Part shown: piece by piece, positions 39,368 through 52,752 of the stretch
Position numbering within the stretch: position 1 is the first letter of the stretch
Layout of the letters: every line of letters begins with the position of its first letter
Translations under genes and position numbers: made by a program
Assembly (NCBI RefSeq): GCF_910592395.1
Contig: NC_088311.1
Coordinates: forward strand, 8,744,501-8,808,500
Reading direction: 5' to 3'
Source: Lineus longissimus
Taxonomy: Eukaryota > Nemertea > Pilidiophora > Heteronemertea > Lineidae
Length of the DNA stretch: 64,000 nucleotides
Notes under the pieces: model-generated
Databases searched by the model: none
What the model was told of the DNA's origin: nothing
Seen by the model: only the letters and a program-made list of their open reading frames with translations

Positions 39368-42300
39368 CTAAGCGGTGTCTGTGTCTGTCATGAGTGGTTC
39401 CTCCTCTTGGATTCTTATACCTGCAAAACCAAATATAGGCAAGGTTACATCAGGTGCCATGAAACAGGGTAGGATGTTGTCACTGCTATAAATCAAAGTA
39501 GGCCAGAGAATGAAAGTTGCAACAGAGAAATTGAAGTTTCCAACAGCCACTGGATTCATCCTCTACATTAAAGGGGTTCACTGTTCATAATTCCTGGTGG
39601 TCCAGGAAAATAGAAATGCACTTATACACAATGCTGTAGGGCAGTTATCATGGATGCAATTTAGCTGAAACTAGGAGTATATAGTATTTGCATATCTGTC
39701 TACATATCGGCAGTGTTGAAAGTTATATTCAGTATGTATTTATGCAATTGGAAAATTTCAAATTCAATCACCAATTTCAAATTTTTAAAGGACGTCGACA
39801 ATGTGACACTTATGAAGAAGTACAACAACAAGGTATGTAGATGAATGCGATTTCAGGTGGATCCACCCTTCCTCAAGCTCAGACATTGTTGGTTATCGCT
39901 GGAGAAAGAGCTACCAGTCATAATATACAAGTTGACGCTCAGTGCCTGGGCGCTCGGTACAAGTTTGTCACATATGCTGTCGTTTACTTCACTTGACATT
40001 CTCTCCTTCAGTTAGGTTCATTAGACTTAACACCAAGTCAATATTAACTCCAGTGTTACTGTTAAGACTAAACTTGTTTTAAACAACCGGCCAAAGTTCT
40101 CAGTTGGCTATATCTAGACTGTAATCAGTTTCCTACCTGTCTCCCTGGGGAACTTCTCAACTTTCGGTTGAACGAGACGTTTACTCGGTGCTTTGAGATT
40201 GACGTGTGGATTGCTTGGAATCATGATTGCAACTAGTAAAGCCAGTAAGACGAGCACTGCTCCAAATGCAAATGGCGGCCCTGGCATGATTTTCTGAAAA
40301 CAACGGCAAACGGCACTGTAATATTCTCATGAGATGTGTAAGAAGTAAACAGCACACTGTCCCAAAACTGTCGGGTACAATTACAAGCATCAAAACATAT
40401 CAATGTTACCATTAGTTGGAGAGCTCTCAGTGAGATTTTCCTTTTTTTCCTTTTACAGTTTACAATTTTTTCCCTCACTAGCTCCTGTGAACGTACCTCG
40501 TGTATCTTATGTAACAATGGCAATGTGAGGTTCTCTTTTTCATCATCTTTCCCTTCCCCATGCGGATTTAGGTCAACGTGGAATAGGAAGAAGATGAAGC
40601 CATACAGAGCTGGACCTAGTCCATTGCACAATCCCCGGATACCAGTCACCATGCCTTGGGCAACTCCTGCAAGTAGACAAAGAAAATTAATTTGATTTTA
40701 AACACAGTGCCGGGTAATGCAAAGATGATTTCGATGGCAGAACAATCCATCAGAACGTTTTCTAATAAATCATCTTTTTAGTGCCTGGGCAGGTGCTTCT
40801 TCTAGTTATAAAATCTGAATAGTTGCAAAAATTGAGTTTGATCGGTCGCATCTCAAATCAAAGTCACCAATTTGAAATGTAAATTAACACTAACAAATGA
40901 CACAAGGGGTCGTGACGTAATACCCTCCCCCCCCAAAACACAACAAGAAGTGGGTCATGATGATTTTTTACCTTGTTGGTCCTCACTCGCGTGGCTTGAT
41001 ACAAAAGCACTAATGGCAGGGTAGGTTATACTGGACATGGAGGCGACACACCCAGCAGCCCACATCATCCTGAAAAGCACACACAAAACAGGTCTGAATA
41101 AACTCATCCACAAAAAGTCAGCCGTTAACATGTAGAGATGAAGGACTGCCTGGAGTGGCCAGTTGCTTCAACCATCAGGGCCACAGAAGTGACAGTGATA
41201 CACACAAACAGTTTGTCTGTTTTCTTCTGAATCAGTATTCAAAGTGCTGTGAAAGAAAGCTTGGGCCCATTTCAGAAATTATATCAAAACTACTTGCAGG
41301 CTTTCTGGATGAATATTCAATTTGCTACTGAAACCAAGGAAGGGAAGATCCAGCAACTGTTGTTATCTTGGAGGACCGAATTCACAAAGCCAGGAAAGTT
41401 GGTGGCTCTTGAACCTTGAGAATAACTTTCACAGTCAACCTGTGCCACAGGGGTACCGGTAGTATAGCTGTAGAGTGCCAAGCTATGGGTTTACTGCCAC
41501 TTACCAAGGTTGAGAGCCAAATCCATACCACGCCAATTGGACAAGCTCAAAGACTAGACCAACCATGATGGTGTGCTTGCTGCCTAGGTATTTCATTAAA
41601 AGTGCTAATATTGCTGTCTGAAAGAGAAGGACACAGCTGATATGAATTGCCTTATTCTTGCAAAAACCTTGACATGCAGAGAGAGAAAAGGGAGAGAAAC
41701 TTGCTATTTTTTACTCATAATTGCTTGTTTAATAGTTTTAGAGATCATTTAGTACACAGAGTTAGAATTAGAACAAAATTGGTCAAAGGAAATGAGAAAG
41801 AAACATAACATCGCAAACTAAAGAGGAAGGACATCAAAAATATCTGGATCTACTGATACTAGCCAAATTTCACCGCTCATAATATCAGCATATCATTGTC
41901 ACATTTTTGTTGGAAGACGAGCCAATACTGTTACCACAAGACGTGGCAATAGCATGAACAATGTGGTGTCTGGTGATTAAATAAGTGGTTGCATTCAAAA
42001 TTGTAAGGCTTGTTTGTCTTGGTGATAGTACTTACCTGCGCTAAAACTGATAACACTCCTACAACAGCTATAAAAGACGCTACTGACTCTTCTGAGAAAC
42101 CCATCACCTGGAATCAAAGATAGACATGAGTGATCACCTGGGGAGAATGAAGGACAGTAGACCCTCTCTAGACAATAGTGGCTTTTGCGTCTCAACTCAT
42201 CATTAAGTTATTGTGAGAAGGTGCTCTTCTGTCAGCCATTTTAATTTGGATAAATCATGTATGATCACTTTCTACTCACCAGTTTTAAATATACAAAGAA

Positions 42301-45300
42301 ACACGAGTATTCGCCAGCTTCTGGGAGGTACGATAAAAATACGGTAACACACAACATGATCATCATTTCATCTTGACCGATCTTCCGCAGGGCCTGAAAC
42401 GTGCCAACGAATTACATCAGGAATATAAAAGACTGGACAAAAATAGAGGCAATAACACTTTTTCAGTGTCATCAGAAATTAGTTACCTGTACCAAAGGGC
42501 CTATAGTTATAAACTTTGACTGATGATGGAGAGACTTTATGAAGAACTGGCAAGGCAGGTTGTTCAAGGGACACTTTGAGCTACGTGTTGTATTCATGGT
42601 GAATTCAACGTTGAATCCACATTATATGCTTACTGGGAATCTAATGGGAATTATTAGCCAAAACAAAAACTATTTATATTTCTTCTTTTTCGCGTCAAAA
42701 CATTCATTTTTGCTCACAACAAAAATTATAATATCAGATTAGAAAAAGAAATACTTACCCCAAATGGATCTGCCTTTTCCCATGATATCTGCGATCCCCA
42801 TGATGCCGGCCGTACCTTTTCGGGGAGTGACTCAGGCACGGCCGCCAGAATGAAAAATATATCCAACATTGCTACTGTAGTGGCTAACGCTATAACAAAG
42901 TTCTCGCTGTACATTCGTCCTAGATAAGCACCAATAGCGGGACTAGTGACAAGACTAGCAGCAAACGTTGCTGAAACGAGTCCGTAGGCGGCGCTACGAT
43001 CCTCCTCGGTTGTCACGTCTGCTACGTAGGCGAAAACAACACTGAATGTAACAGCAAACACCCCAGTGATTGAGATCATGGTAAAATACCACCTGAAATG
43101 AAAGGCAATACAGTGTAAGTAACTTTGTAATGGCTCAGATGCAGCGGTTAGGGAGGGAATTTTGTATTTGGGGAAAAAATTCAGACCGTTGAGTACACCA
43201 AACACATGAAACATGATTACTGCAAATTATGTGTCCTAGCTTGTTAACTTGGATGGTAGTAGCCATCAGTGAATACTTGTTAAATGAACAAGAACTTAAG
43301 ACTTTGAGACCGGGTGAATAAGGATCCAGCACTTACCATGGACTGATTCTCATCAGAGGAATCGGAGCACAGGTGAAGGTCACTGTGAGCAACAAGAATG
43401 GTTTGCGTCCAAACACGTCGGACAAAGCACCGATCAGGGGTGCACTCAGGAATGACAGCATACCCTGGAAAAAAACCAACCGAGTGACTTTCGCACATTG
43501 AGCAGTTACGTGTGTGGGATGACTGGATGCTAGGGATCGTCAGGAGCAACTGCTGGTGGTACCATCTAAAAGGGGGAGGTTAAACCTTTCATAACTCCAC
43601 AGGTCAGTGTACAGGACTCAACACAAGCGGAAGCAACGGCAATTCCTGCACTGCCTTCCTGTTTTGCCCCACTGCCGAAAAAATTCAAACTTGTCAAAGG
43701 GAAAGGTGATCTGCCTGCCTTACTGGATTGCAACTGCGACTCAGCTATTTACATGTCAAGATCAACCCCCAAATCACCAGTACATTTTTAGAGGGACTAC
43801 GTCCTCTGCCCTAGTCGCGTCAAATCTCGTTTAAAGGGTCAATATAGGCAGCAGCTAGGCAGGCAAGATAAAGTTAGAAGAAGTCGCCAATAGGGGTCTC
43901 TTAATTACATCTCACAGTACGTCGAAATGATTCATGCCTGTACGAGGAATATATTTAGTGCTGAATCTGACATGACCCAGGGCCCTTAGTACTGTATTAG
44001 TCACCTGAAGATGGCCAAATTAGCCCCTCTGCTACTGCCTATAGTCCCCCTTTAAAGGGTTTTTACATTCATGTAAACAGAGATATATGTATCTGACCAT
44101 GCTCAGTATGGTATGTTTTTGGGTTGTTACGGGCGAGTATAATATTTTCAAGCCATGCATTAAATCACAGCAAAAACTATTTTTTGATCACATTCACAAA
44201 CTACAAGAGGACAAACAAGTTTATTGACACACAGGTGTACACGATTAACAATGACTGGAATAATGTAGAACTTCCTAGTACACCACAGCATGTAACTCAC
44301 ACAATTGAATACCTGACCTGAACAAACTGTACATGGTCACACTCGTGTATTTTTTTAGGCACTCGGTAGCTGGCATGACTTTGAAAATGTGCAGGTCTCA
44401 GCAACAGGCCCCATACCATGATATACATCGACTCATTTTATTGTCTGTGGACACTTGATAAATTGAAACTGTGACTTTGATATTGCCTTCGATTTTCATT
44501 AGAATTTTAAAATCAATCAGCCCATCTGTGATTCAGCCAAAGAGCTTCACCAGCAGAGTGCACGACCCTGACTTTTCTCAATTTCCCATTATTTCCCTGC
44601 TTTTTTTCATCAGTGGCTAATGCATTTCCGTTTAAAGTTGAGCGCTGCCTTTTTACAGACTGTGTCCTTCCTGTCATGCCACTTCAGATTTCTATCTGAA
44701 ACCGCTACCCATGCAATACAGGGCAGAGCCCACTTCAACCTACCCATATCACGGGTAATTTGCTGTATGATAATGTGCTTGCTTGCTTGTCTGTCTATAA
44801 TTGCTTTTACACGAGGACGGTTTTAGCCCTCCTCACCTCGAGCCACTTCAAGCCGGATAACCTGTAACTGGCTTTGCGCTGTCTAAACGGAGACGGATCA
44901 AATCGCCGGCCCCAGGTCAGTTCAGGCCACTTAAACCACTAACCCGTCACATGGTGGTGCGTGTTTTCATGAACTGCTATATACCGCACTACTCGATTTT
45001 AGTACCGTGCGCAAAGTGACTCGAGGTCAGATCGGTTCTACACGAGACATTAAGCGTCCTGAAGTGGCTCCAATCCGCCTCAAGTGACTCGAGACTGCAG
45101 TGCTAACGAGCCTCGGGTCAGGTCACTTGGAGACGGTTCTGATTTCGTTCTACACGGTAAAAATTATCCTGACCCGCCTCGAGCTGGCTCGAAGCCGGTT
45201 CCAACTGTCCTCGTGTAGAAAGGCCTTATGTAATTGACTGACAACATTGATAATCTCTACATCCTGAGTTCACAATACTAACCTTAATTCCTTGAATGAG

Positions 45301-48300
45301 GCCATTCATAAGAAATGTGTGATTTGGAAATGTCTCATCTAATACCTGGAAGAAAACAAGCAGGACAATTTAAAATTTCGTAGGTTTTTCTCAAAAAGCT
45401 GAAGATATTTTTTGATGTAGTTGGTTCTTTAGAACATTGCAGGAGTTAACCTTTCAACATTATGTCACATCTTTAGTGTGCGCATTGTATAAACTGCGTG
45501 CACAGGTCTCACCCAGTGAGAGGCATTTGAACCTACTGGTATTTTTTTTCACTTTTTGGCATGATAGGTACGCCCCTTGACCAGCTTATACCCTTGCAAA
45601 CAGTATACATGTATTTTGAGATCAGGATTCAGATCGATTTGATCATTCAAGCCATTTACTCAGAGGGGCCGGTCCGGAGGGTTTCTTTAATACTTACTGT
45701 GATCATGGGGGTTGTGAGGAGTCCCCACGCAAAGAACTCCAAGAAAATGACGACCAAGGCATGGTAGATACTTGGCTGGCGGATACCAGATGACTGCAAG
45801 TAGAAAAGATGGAAAGCAAATTATTTTTAAGTCCGACAAGAATATAAGAATCTTGCAAGTTTTTTTAACGATCATGATGTCATAGGACATTCATGCACAT
45901 GTACATGAACTGCTTAGCTGTATTATATTAGGAGGATGGCGTGGAAGAAGTTCGACCAAAAGTTCGGACATGTCAGAAATTAAGTTTTTCCCACAATGTG
46001 TGACATTAGCCGCACGAACACCACCTGAAAATGGACCACCAATCTTGGTTCGCGAACCAATGCGCACCATCGAAAATCCACCAAGCGCGTACACCAGCGC
46101 TGCAGCTAGTTATAAAATCCGGCTACAGATGGCGCGCAAACAATAAGCAGAAAGCGCCATTTCGAAAACGCCGCCTGGAGCCGAACCATCTAACTAGCTA
46201 ATTGCCGATCCATTTGCGCGTACACCACGACAAAGCCGAGCTTTTAACAAGCCGGGCGAATCTGGACCATCAAGCTTGGTGGGACAAATTCGCTCGGCAA
46301 TTTGTATCAGCAATGGATTGCCGAACCAATTTGTCGCAGCAATGTGGTGGTGTACGTGCAATTGGTCCACCAATATTTCGTGGTGTAAGCGCAGCTATTG
46401 TGATGTAACATCGAGTTCTGAAGTGCATGGCTATCGGGGACAGATAAAAGGGCACCAAAGGCCTAGCCTTATGTGCATACTCAGTGAAAGTGTCAATGAG
46501 TGACAAAAGACCCACCAACAAAATATAAAGAAGTTTTATTGTTATAGAAATTATGATATTGACAAAAGCATTTCTGTTTTTCAATTTGAAAATTGAATAA
46601 CTTTCATTTTACAGACATTCTTCCTGCTTTTGAATACCCAGCAGTTCCATGTACTTTAAACAAAACATTATCGATTGTGTATGCCACAACGAGAATTGTC
46701 GATTGTGCACGCCACAACAAGAAAGTCTGTTGAACAGCTTGGGAAAATTTCAATATTTTTTCCATTTGAGCTTACAATAACAGAGGTGAGGTCAAATGTA
46801 ATGACAGTAGATATGCAGCTGTGCCTTGCTTTTATGAACTTTTTGTAGTATTTGTGCTTAATTTTAGTAATACAAGATCACTCAGAGTCAGACATCCGAT
46901 GAAGTAGGGAAGAAAGGGGCCATTTCAAAAATTAATAGAGCCGACAAATGGATTGTGTGGAGGCATACAAATCTTACAGTACACTATACAGCATTTTTTT
47001 TAGTCCCAAAATTACAAGCCCCTGACAACTGCCTGATGGGAACACTGAAATCTAGACAACATTTACTTTCAGTGTTCTCAAAAGTATTTACCATTTCAAT
47101 TTTCTTTACTAACACTTCATGTCTTTTCAAGCTATTCATTTTGTGCATTTGAGATGGACGAGGGGTGGGGGAGGGGATGAAGAATGTGTACCTGTTCCTG
47201 CTATCACTGGTACAGATGTAGTACTAGCAGCAGCACAGAATGTACTAGAAACAAGTTGTTGATGGTAGGTTGGTGCATAAGGACAGAAACAGAGAAGATG
47301 CATGTAGCACCAGTCACTCACTGGGGAAAAAATCTTTGGAAACCCTGTGCAAAGTACCAGGAAAGAACACAGCAGTATTTCTCAAAGACCTATTGCTTTA
47401 AAGTTGGAAACAACTTAAGAAATACCTTCAATGATAGATCTATTCCTAACGCCCCCTACAGACAGCGCCAACCACTGCCCGGCAAAATTTTACATGTTAA
47501 CACTCAAAACTGACCCTTCCAGGGGCCCTAGGAAACCTTTTTGGTTCAGAGACCAGGAATTCGGGACTTTTCTATCAACTAATAGGCCTTCAACTCAAAA
47601 TATTTCCAGGCAAGTTTGTCAGCAACAAAAAAGCAAAAACTAACAGCCAAGATTAAGAACCAGTAACATTGAAAGCAATAAAACATGCTGTTATTTTTTA
47701 AACACTATATTCACAGAATCATGCCACAAACGGCACAAGTCAAAGTATTCTCAAAATGACCAAAAAACGTTTTCAAGTCATACATGTGTACATACCATGG
47801 ACTATCAGAATACTTGTTCTTACTTTGTACCAGCTCACACAACACAAATAAGAGTTTCAAACATCAAGAGCTAACACATGAAAAAGTTTTTGTACACTCT
47901 ATCAAGAAAGGCCGTAGGGGTCAAGACAAAGACCGTCCCAAGTTCCCGACAAACTATGGAACTTCCAAAATGATCAGACTACAATCATGACGACAGAACA
48001 GAGACAGAGTCAAGAGCCTGATCTGAAGAGTGAAGTGCGAAATAGTTTTAAGAGCTTTTGTTTACCCGACACCTCTTATTTTTGCCAACTTGTAATGGAG
48101 GTATTGACAAGATAGACGAGCCAAAGATATCCATCCAAGTTCCTTACAAAATGTGACTCGCTCTACCAAAACTAGGCGCTTGTCGCATCTGAACTTGACA
48201 GGTTGAAACGGACTTGTTGTTCATTTCCCTATTGTAGACCTTTTGTGAAAGGTCTACAATAGGGAAATGAACAACAAGTCCGTTTCAACCTGTCAAGTTC

Positions 48301-51300
48301 AGATGCGACAAGCGCCTAGTTTTGGTAGAGCGGGTCACAAATGTTAAGTTGTCACTACTTTTGAAAATGAACATGGTACAACTGACACAGACCACCACAC
48401 CAAAACCCAGTCTGATCTGATGTGCTCTTTTGTCACCTTTTAATGGTGACATTGGCAAGAGACTCGCACCTAAGAAATCAAGAAGTTTCAATTATTTTGC
48501 AACTGGATAAACTTGTACTGAGAGCCACCTTTACAGATTCCACCAATAACTATTTCTATCCTATAGACCCATGCACTTGATTGGGAACAACGTTTGCGAA
48601 GATGTCGTGTCACATCACGTTACAGTAATGTAAAGATGCATGGTGCCATGACAACGGCCAACACTACGTTATGTAAATGTTGTTCCCAATCAAGTGCATG
48701 GACCTCTAGTCTACTTAGAGCGAGTTATAATTCAGAGATGTAGTTATAGTAGCCCACCCAAACAGTGTTAGATATTGAAATGTTAATTTGTTTGAAGATC
48801 GATTGCAATCTTCCTATAATGCCGTTGTGCCCAAAAGTTTTACATACATTTTTGAAAATTTTAAATAAATTGAAATCTCCAATTCTCACCAAAACTATTT
48901 GTACTCGTTTTGATAATAATTTTGATAATTTTCATATTTGCACACAATGCCAATTTTAGCATTATAAAAAGAACAATATTTCTTACAGCATGGAACATAG
49001 GGTAGAATGGGGTAATTGTAGCCCCTGCATTGTTTGATGCATTAGGATATCAATCAATATCATAGGCAGGGGCTACAATTAAACTGGGGCTACAATTACC
49101 CCATTCTACCTCATAAGATAAATTGCAAATTTTATTCTGAATTTTATAGTGCTTTTAAACTTTTGGGCAGGAATGAATCTACACAAGCCTATCATGTCTA
49201 AGAGAGACTTGGGCATAAGGTGAACGGCATACATGTACAATAGCAAGCAGGAACAGAAAGGTGCCAATTATTATTAGGTAAACGTAAATTTGGCCTACCA
49301 AGTACATAACTATAGTACAATAGTGACAGTCAGAGATAGGGCAATCGTCTCATTTAATGCTACCGCGAAAATCTGAAATGATTGAAAAGTGAAAAGACAT
49401 GAAAAGTTTTTTGGTGAAAATTTACAATCCCCGATTGGAAATGACGTAGTTTGATGGCATTCAGCTATAAATCCATCTTGAACCATGGGGCTTTGTTAGT
49501 CAACTGATGACATTTGGGCCGTGAACAGGGATTGTAAACTCATTCCAGTTTTTTTATAGATTTTTAAATAAATTTCAGTGCAGTTATTTCCAGCCCCAAG
49601 AACAGTCACCATCCAAAGCCACTCTAAAAGTCCATTGAGAAAAGGGTCTACAGGGTGGCCCAGAATTTGTTTTCCCTTTCGACAATAGAGTTCTATTGTG
49701 TATCCATTGTGTGAGAGAAAATAACTCTGGGCCACCCTGTAGAGGCAGTTGAAGGAAGAATATTATAATATTTTGAGTGGAAATAGCAGAAGAAATGAAT
49801 CAGCATGGGGTAAGTTTACCCTAGTAGAATTATTTTGCCATAATATGTATTACGTCATAATACGTCAAAGAGATATCGCAGATATTGTGAAAACCCCTTT
49901 GTGCAGAAGTACCTACATCTGGTAAAAATATACAAATGTTTTAACATGTTTTTACTCATTTTTTTTCTATTGTCGTTTTATACAATTGTATCATCATGGC
50001 AGGCACCACGGGTGTCTGGTCTAGAAGTGGAACCCCGCCCCATCATCGTTAACAAAAACATAACAGTTATCAACAATTATAAAATGTTATTCAATCACTT
50101 GTCTACTGCTTTTTTTCCACAACAATTAACAAAATATTTTTTAGAGAACTGCAATATTCATTATTATCACCTGATCAAACAGATCAGCCAATCAATAATT
50201 TACGCAGCAATGAAACTTCATGACAATAACGATTCATAATATGTCTCATAAGCAGTCCCACCAGGCTTTCAGTTTCGAATGGCACGTACATGTAGGCCTA
50301 CACACTGCCCAGATACAGCGAGTGAACAGGCCAGGTGTTCACTGAACCAGAATTTGAAATGAAATGGCAAGGGGCCATGTGCTCACCTTGTCCTTTAGTT
50401 TATGTATGTACACCTGAAATGTACGTCACAAGGACCATAGGGAAAAGTTTTAGATTTTTTACCTCTGTGGCCATGACGAAGTCAACATGGTTCTCGCAGA
50501 ATGTCAACTTGTGTGATTGGACGATGTTTCTTGAGATATGACCCACAAAGCATTTTATGACACTGACCTACATGTTGGCTATAACGGCATGAAAAGTAGG
50601 TCATTGTCATTAGAACAGATACGTTTTTTTAAATGTTTTGAAATGCCGGTGCAACTATTATTCAAACTCAGCACCCCACCTGGTCTGACACTCAAAACCT
50701 ATTTGACATCATTTGGCATTGAAATAGGGACAGACTTGTTGGCAATCCTTTTCCTTGTGCCAGGAACTCCTTTTCTTAGGCTTTCCCTCCAATGTTTTGG
50801 CCTCCTTTTCAACAAACACATGATTACATCATGACATGGCATTCAAAAATTTAATGAATTTTATTCTACGGGCACCACATCCATATGGATTACCTTGATA
50901 ATGATAGACATCATGTCTGCCTGCAAAAAAGACTTGTGAATATATTGGTGACATTGTGTTTTGTAATGGACAGAATGTTATGTGCTCTATCAGTATCATC
51001 ACCAGGTCAACCCATCCTCATAGATCATTATCTGTAAAGACCCAATTAACCCATAGCATGAATAATACTGTCAGTGTCAGTAAGTTGTCAGTGATCATCA
51101 GATGTAGGAAATGCTCACTCTATGTTATGCGAAGGCGAATGGGTCACATTAAGTTTAATTCCAGCAAAAAGATATTACTGCAGAGAAACTGATAAATTAG
51201 CTTTTTGTGGCCTTTCAATACCAATCCTGTTGTAAAACAGTGGAGATCAAGGAGTGGACTTAAACTCCAAAGGGTTTCTGACTTGCGACTAAATCATGAA

Positions 51301-52752
51301 TTTTAAAACAAGAACACAGTCAACACAGCAACAAAACAACAACACCTGCTATTTTATTTGACTTTATTTATGTCAAATTTATGTTTTGGCAGTTTCACAG
51401 ATGCATTCTCAAGTGCATCAATGAGAAGTGATGAATAATCATGGCAAATTTGACTTGTGGGGAGCATGCCAACAGACATGAATTACAGCTTCGCTCCAGT
51501 TATTCTGCAAAAAGTTTTAATAGTTTGTGGGAAGGTAGGCAACCGCAAATAAAATGTGCTTCAACATTTGCTGAGGGAGATTTCTGAGAACATGTTTTAT
51601 TATTTGGTCATCAGCACTTCCAAATTGGTGAGAATCGATTCAACAGCGTCAGGTAAAATGTATTCACACCACTTGGCCAGTCCGTACGGCCTACGGTATT
51701 GCAATTGAATCATTTATTCATACATGAAGTCTTTGATTTGACTGCAGCATGATTTATGTCACCAATAAAACTTGTTAAGATGTTTTCAATATTTGCCACA
51801 ATGTGGCTATGACATATTTTTACCCCAGCTGTTGGCCTACATTCCGATTCAAGCTCAAATGCCCGGGAATACCAAAAGTCCAAGTTGCTTGTCTTCCATG
51901 GATTCCGAGCTCAGGACAATGACATCATTTTTGCCATCTCAGCCAGTGAGGTCCCCATGCTCCTGGGTGGAGAGGAGCAAGGACGGTTAAGCCCCTGGCT
52001 CAACAAAAGACACAGAGTCGAGGGACAAACAGTGATCTTTACAGCATGGAAGACTGCTGGTGATACCACGGCCAGGGTATTAAGAAGTGACGTCTGCCGT
52101 TTGGTTATGAGTGAAATTTGTTTGGGCGTTGAGTGTTGACCAGTCATGCGCATGCGTTTCACCTGGATCAATCAAAGGGTCATACCGATTAGGCCTAAAT
52201 TATAATCATACTCATGTCATAGACGCCTTTGGCATCGTTCAAAGTTTGCTTCAGTCTTCTGACCTGTTTTGGTTATGCACATTTGTTTATTTTGTTTGGG
52301 CCCTTGGCCTGGTATAGGCTGGTGGTGGTATCCATTGGTGGCACCTGGCTGGCACTGGCAGTATCGTCATTTGACTTTCTTCCCTTCCTTGTGACTCACG
52401 TCAGTCACGAGTGTAGCCAGCTGCCTAGTCTTCACCGCACGAATGTCCAGCCATTGGCTGATCACCCAAACAGTCTTCCAGCCCTTTTATTCTTACCAAC
52501 GTTCGCCAAGTTCTACCAAATACGGTTGTTGCTCCTCAATGACAATATCAATGTCAACGACAAGAATGCACGATGTACGCGGGATGCACTGGTTGCAGTG
52601 CATTCAAGATGACGAAATCAAAAACCGGCAGCTGGAAAATCAAGAAACCAGTCCGAATTTGGCGTCATACTTACAGAAGACCCGTCTTTAGATCCACCCC
52701 TCCTAGACCACGTAATATTGCCAACAACACGCTTCCTCTTTTTGCCAATCAT
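39368..52752 (-). CDS. MFSD14A: MFSD14A/B (HIAT1-like) major facilitator transporter, complete, 12 exons
   Basis: Exons in transcript order: 52675-52752, 45698-45793, 45283-45345, 43337-43464, 42759-43092, 42280-42393, 42036-42107, 41505-41617, 40972-41069, 40497-40666, 40137-40293, 39368-39420. They total 1476 nt (491 residues), close to vertebrate MFSD14A. Junctions are GT-AG and in phase. Diagnostic stretches: FLEFFAWGLLT, FLMNGLIQGIK, APLIGALSDVFGRK (MFS motif A), VFAYVADVT, LVSATFAASLVTSPAIGAYL, AAVPESLPEK, FLSYLPEAGEYS, AWYGFGSQPW, MVTGIRGLCNGLGPALYGF. The basic N-terminus (MIGKKRKRV) and the acidic tail EEEPLM, like a dileucine sorting signal, face the cytosol. The family has 12 spans and is related to bacterial tetracycline exporters; the substrate is unsettled. 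Intron 1 is 6.9 kb and full of MITEs. The symbol denotes the A/B co-orthologue. Confidence 0.93.
43830..44056. mobile_element. MITE with TTTAAAGGG...CTATAGGCAG ends, in an MFSD14 intron
   Basis: Left arm 43830-43851 and right arm 44035-44056 are inverted with few mismatches. Related ends occur near 26884 (TTTAAAGTGGACTATAGGCA) and near 19620, so the family is dispersed in this window. Confidence 0.7.
44808..45217. mobile_element. G/C-rich MITE with TACACGAGGAC ends, in an MFSD14 intron
   Basis: TACACGAGGAC at 44808 is inverted at 45207-45217. The interior repeats AGCCACTTCAAGCC and CTCGAGCC words in both orientations, giving further self-complementarity. Confidence 0.7.
46008..46398. mobile_element. 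Dispersed element, copy 2 (pair of 34913-35323)
   Basis: Nearly identical to 34913-35323 over its whole length, with scattered substitutions and a deletion of about 20 bp. The ends form imperfect GCNGC..CTTACACCAC inverted repeats. It lies in intron 1 of MFSD14. Confidence 0.85.
46399..48152. other. MFSD14 intron 1, no further structure recognised
   Basis: A+T-rich intronic sequence. Several short frames on both strands have no domain. Confidence 0.5.
48153..48338. repeat. 186-bp near-perfect palindrome
   Basis: Arms 48153-48243 and 48248-48338 are 91 bp each, with one mismatch and a 4-nt loop (TGTG). It lies in intron 1 of MFSD14, so the pre-mRNA would form a long uninterrupted hairpin. 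Possibly a young MITE. Confidence 0.92.
48569..48701. mobile_element. MITE with 23-bp perfect inverted ends
   Basis: Arms 48569-48591 and 48679-48701 are exact reverse complements around an 87-bp non-coding core. Confidence 0.8.
49001..49110. mobile_element. MITE with 25-bp perfect inverted ends
   Basis: Arms 49001-49025 and 49086-49110 match exactly. An extra internal AGGGGCTACAATT repeats part of the right arm. Confidence 0.8.
49648..49742. mobile_element. 95-bp MITE, CTACAGGGTGGCCCAGA ends
   Basis: Arms 49648-49664 and 49726-49742 are exact 17-bp inverted repeats. CAGGGTG-starting ends with a possible TA border recall mariner-type MITEs. Confidence 0.75.
49743..52674. other. MFSD14 intron 1, 5' part, no further gene seen
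   Basis: Intronic by the transporter model. Overlapping frames at 51770-52170 and a hydrophobic frame at 52229-52612 have no start context, domain or splice support. Confidence 0.5.

Noticed and set aside
40233..40652. Long single frame across two transporter exons
   Set aside because: It reads through an intron; the exon boundaries at 40293 and 40497 are clear from splice sites and family alignment.
52229..52612. Hydrophobic 127-residue frame
   Set aside because: Lies in intron 1 of the transporter gene by the gene model, on the opposite strand, with no family similarity.
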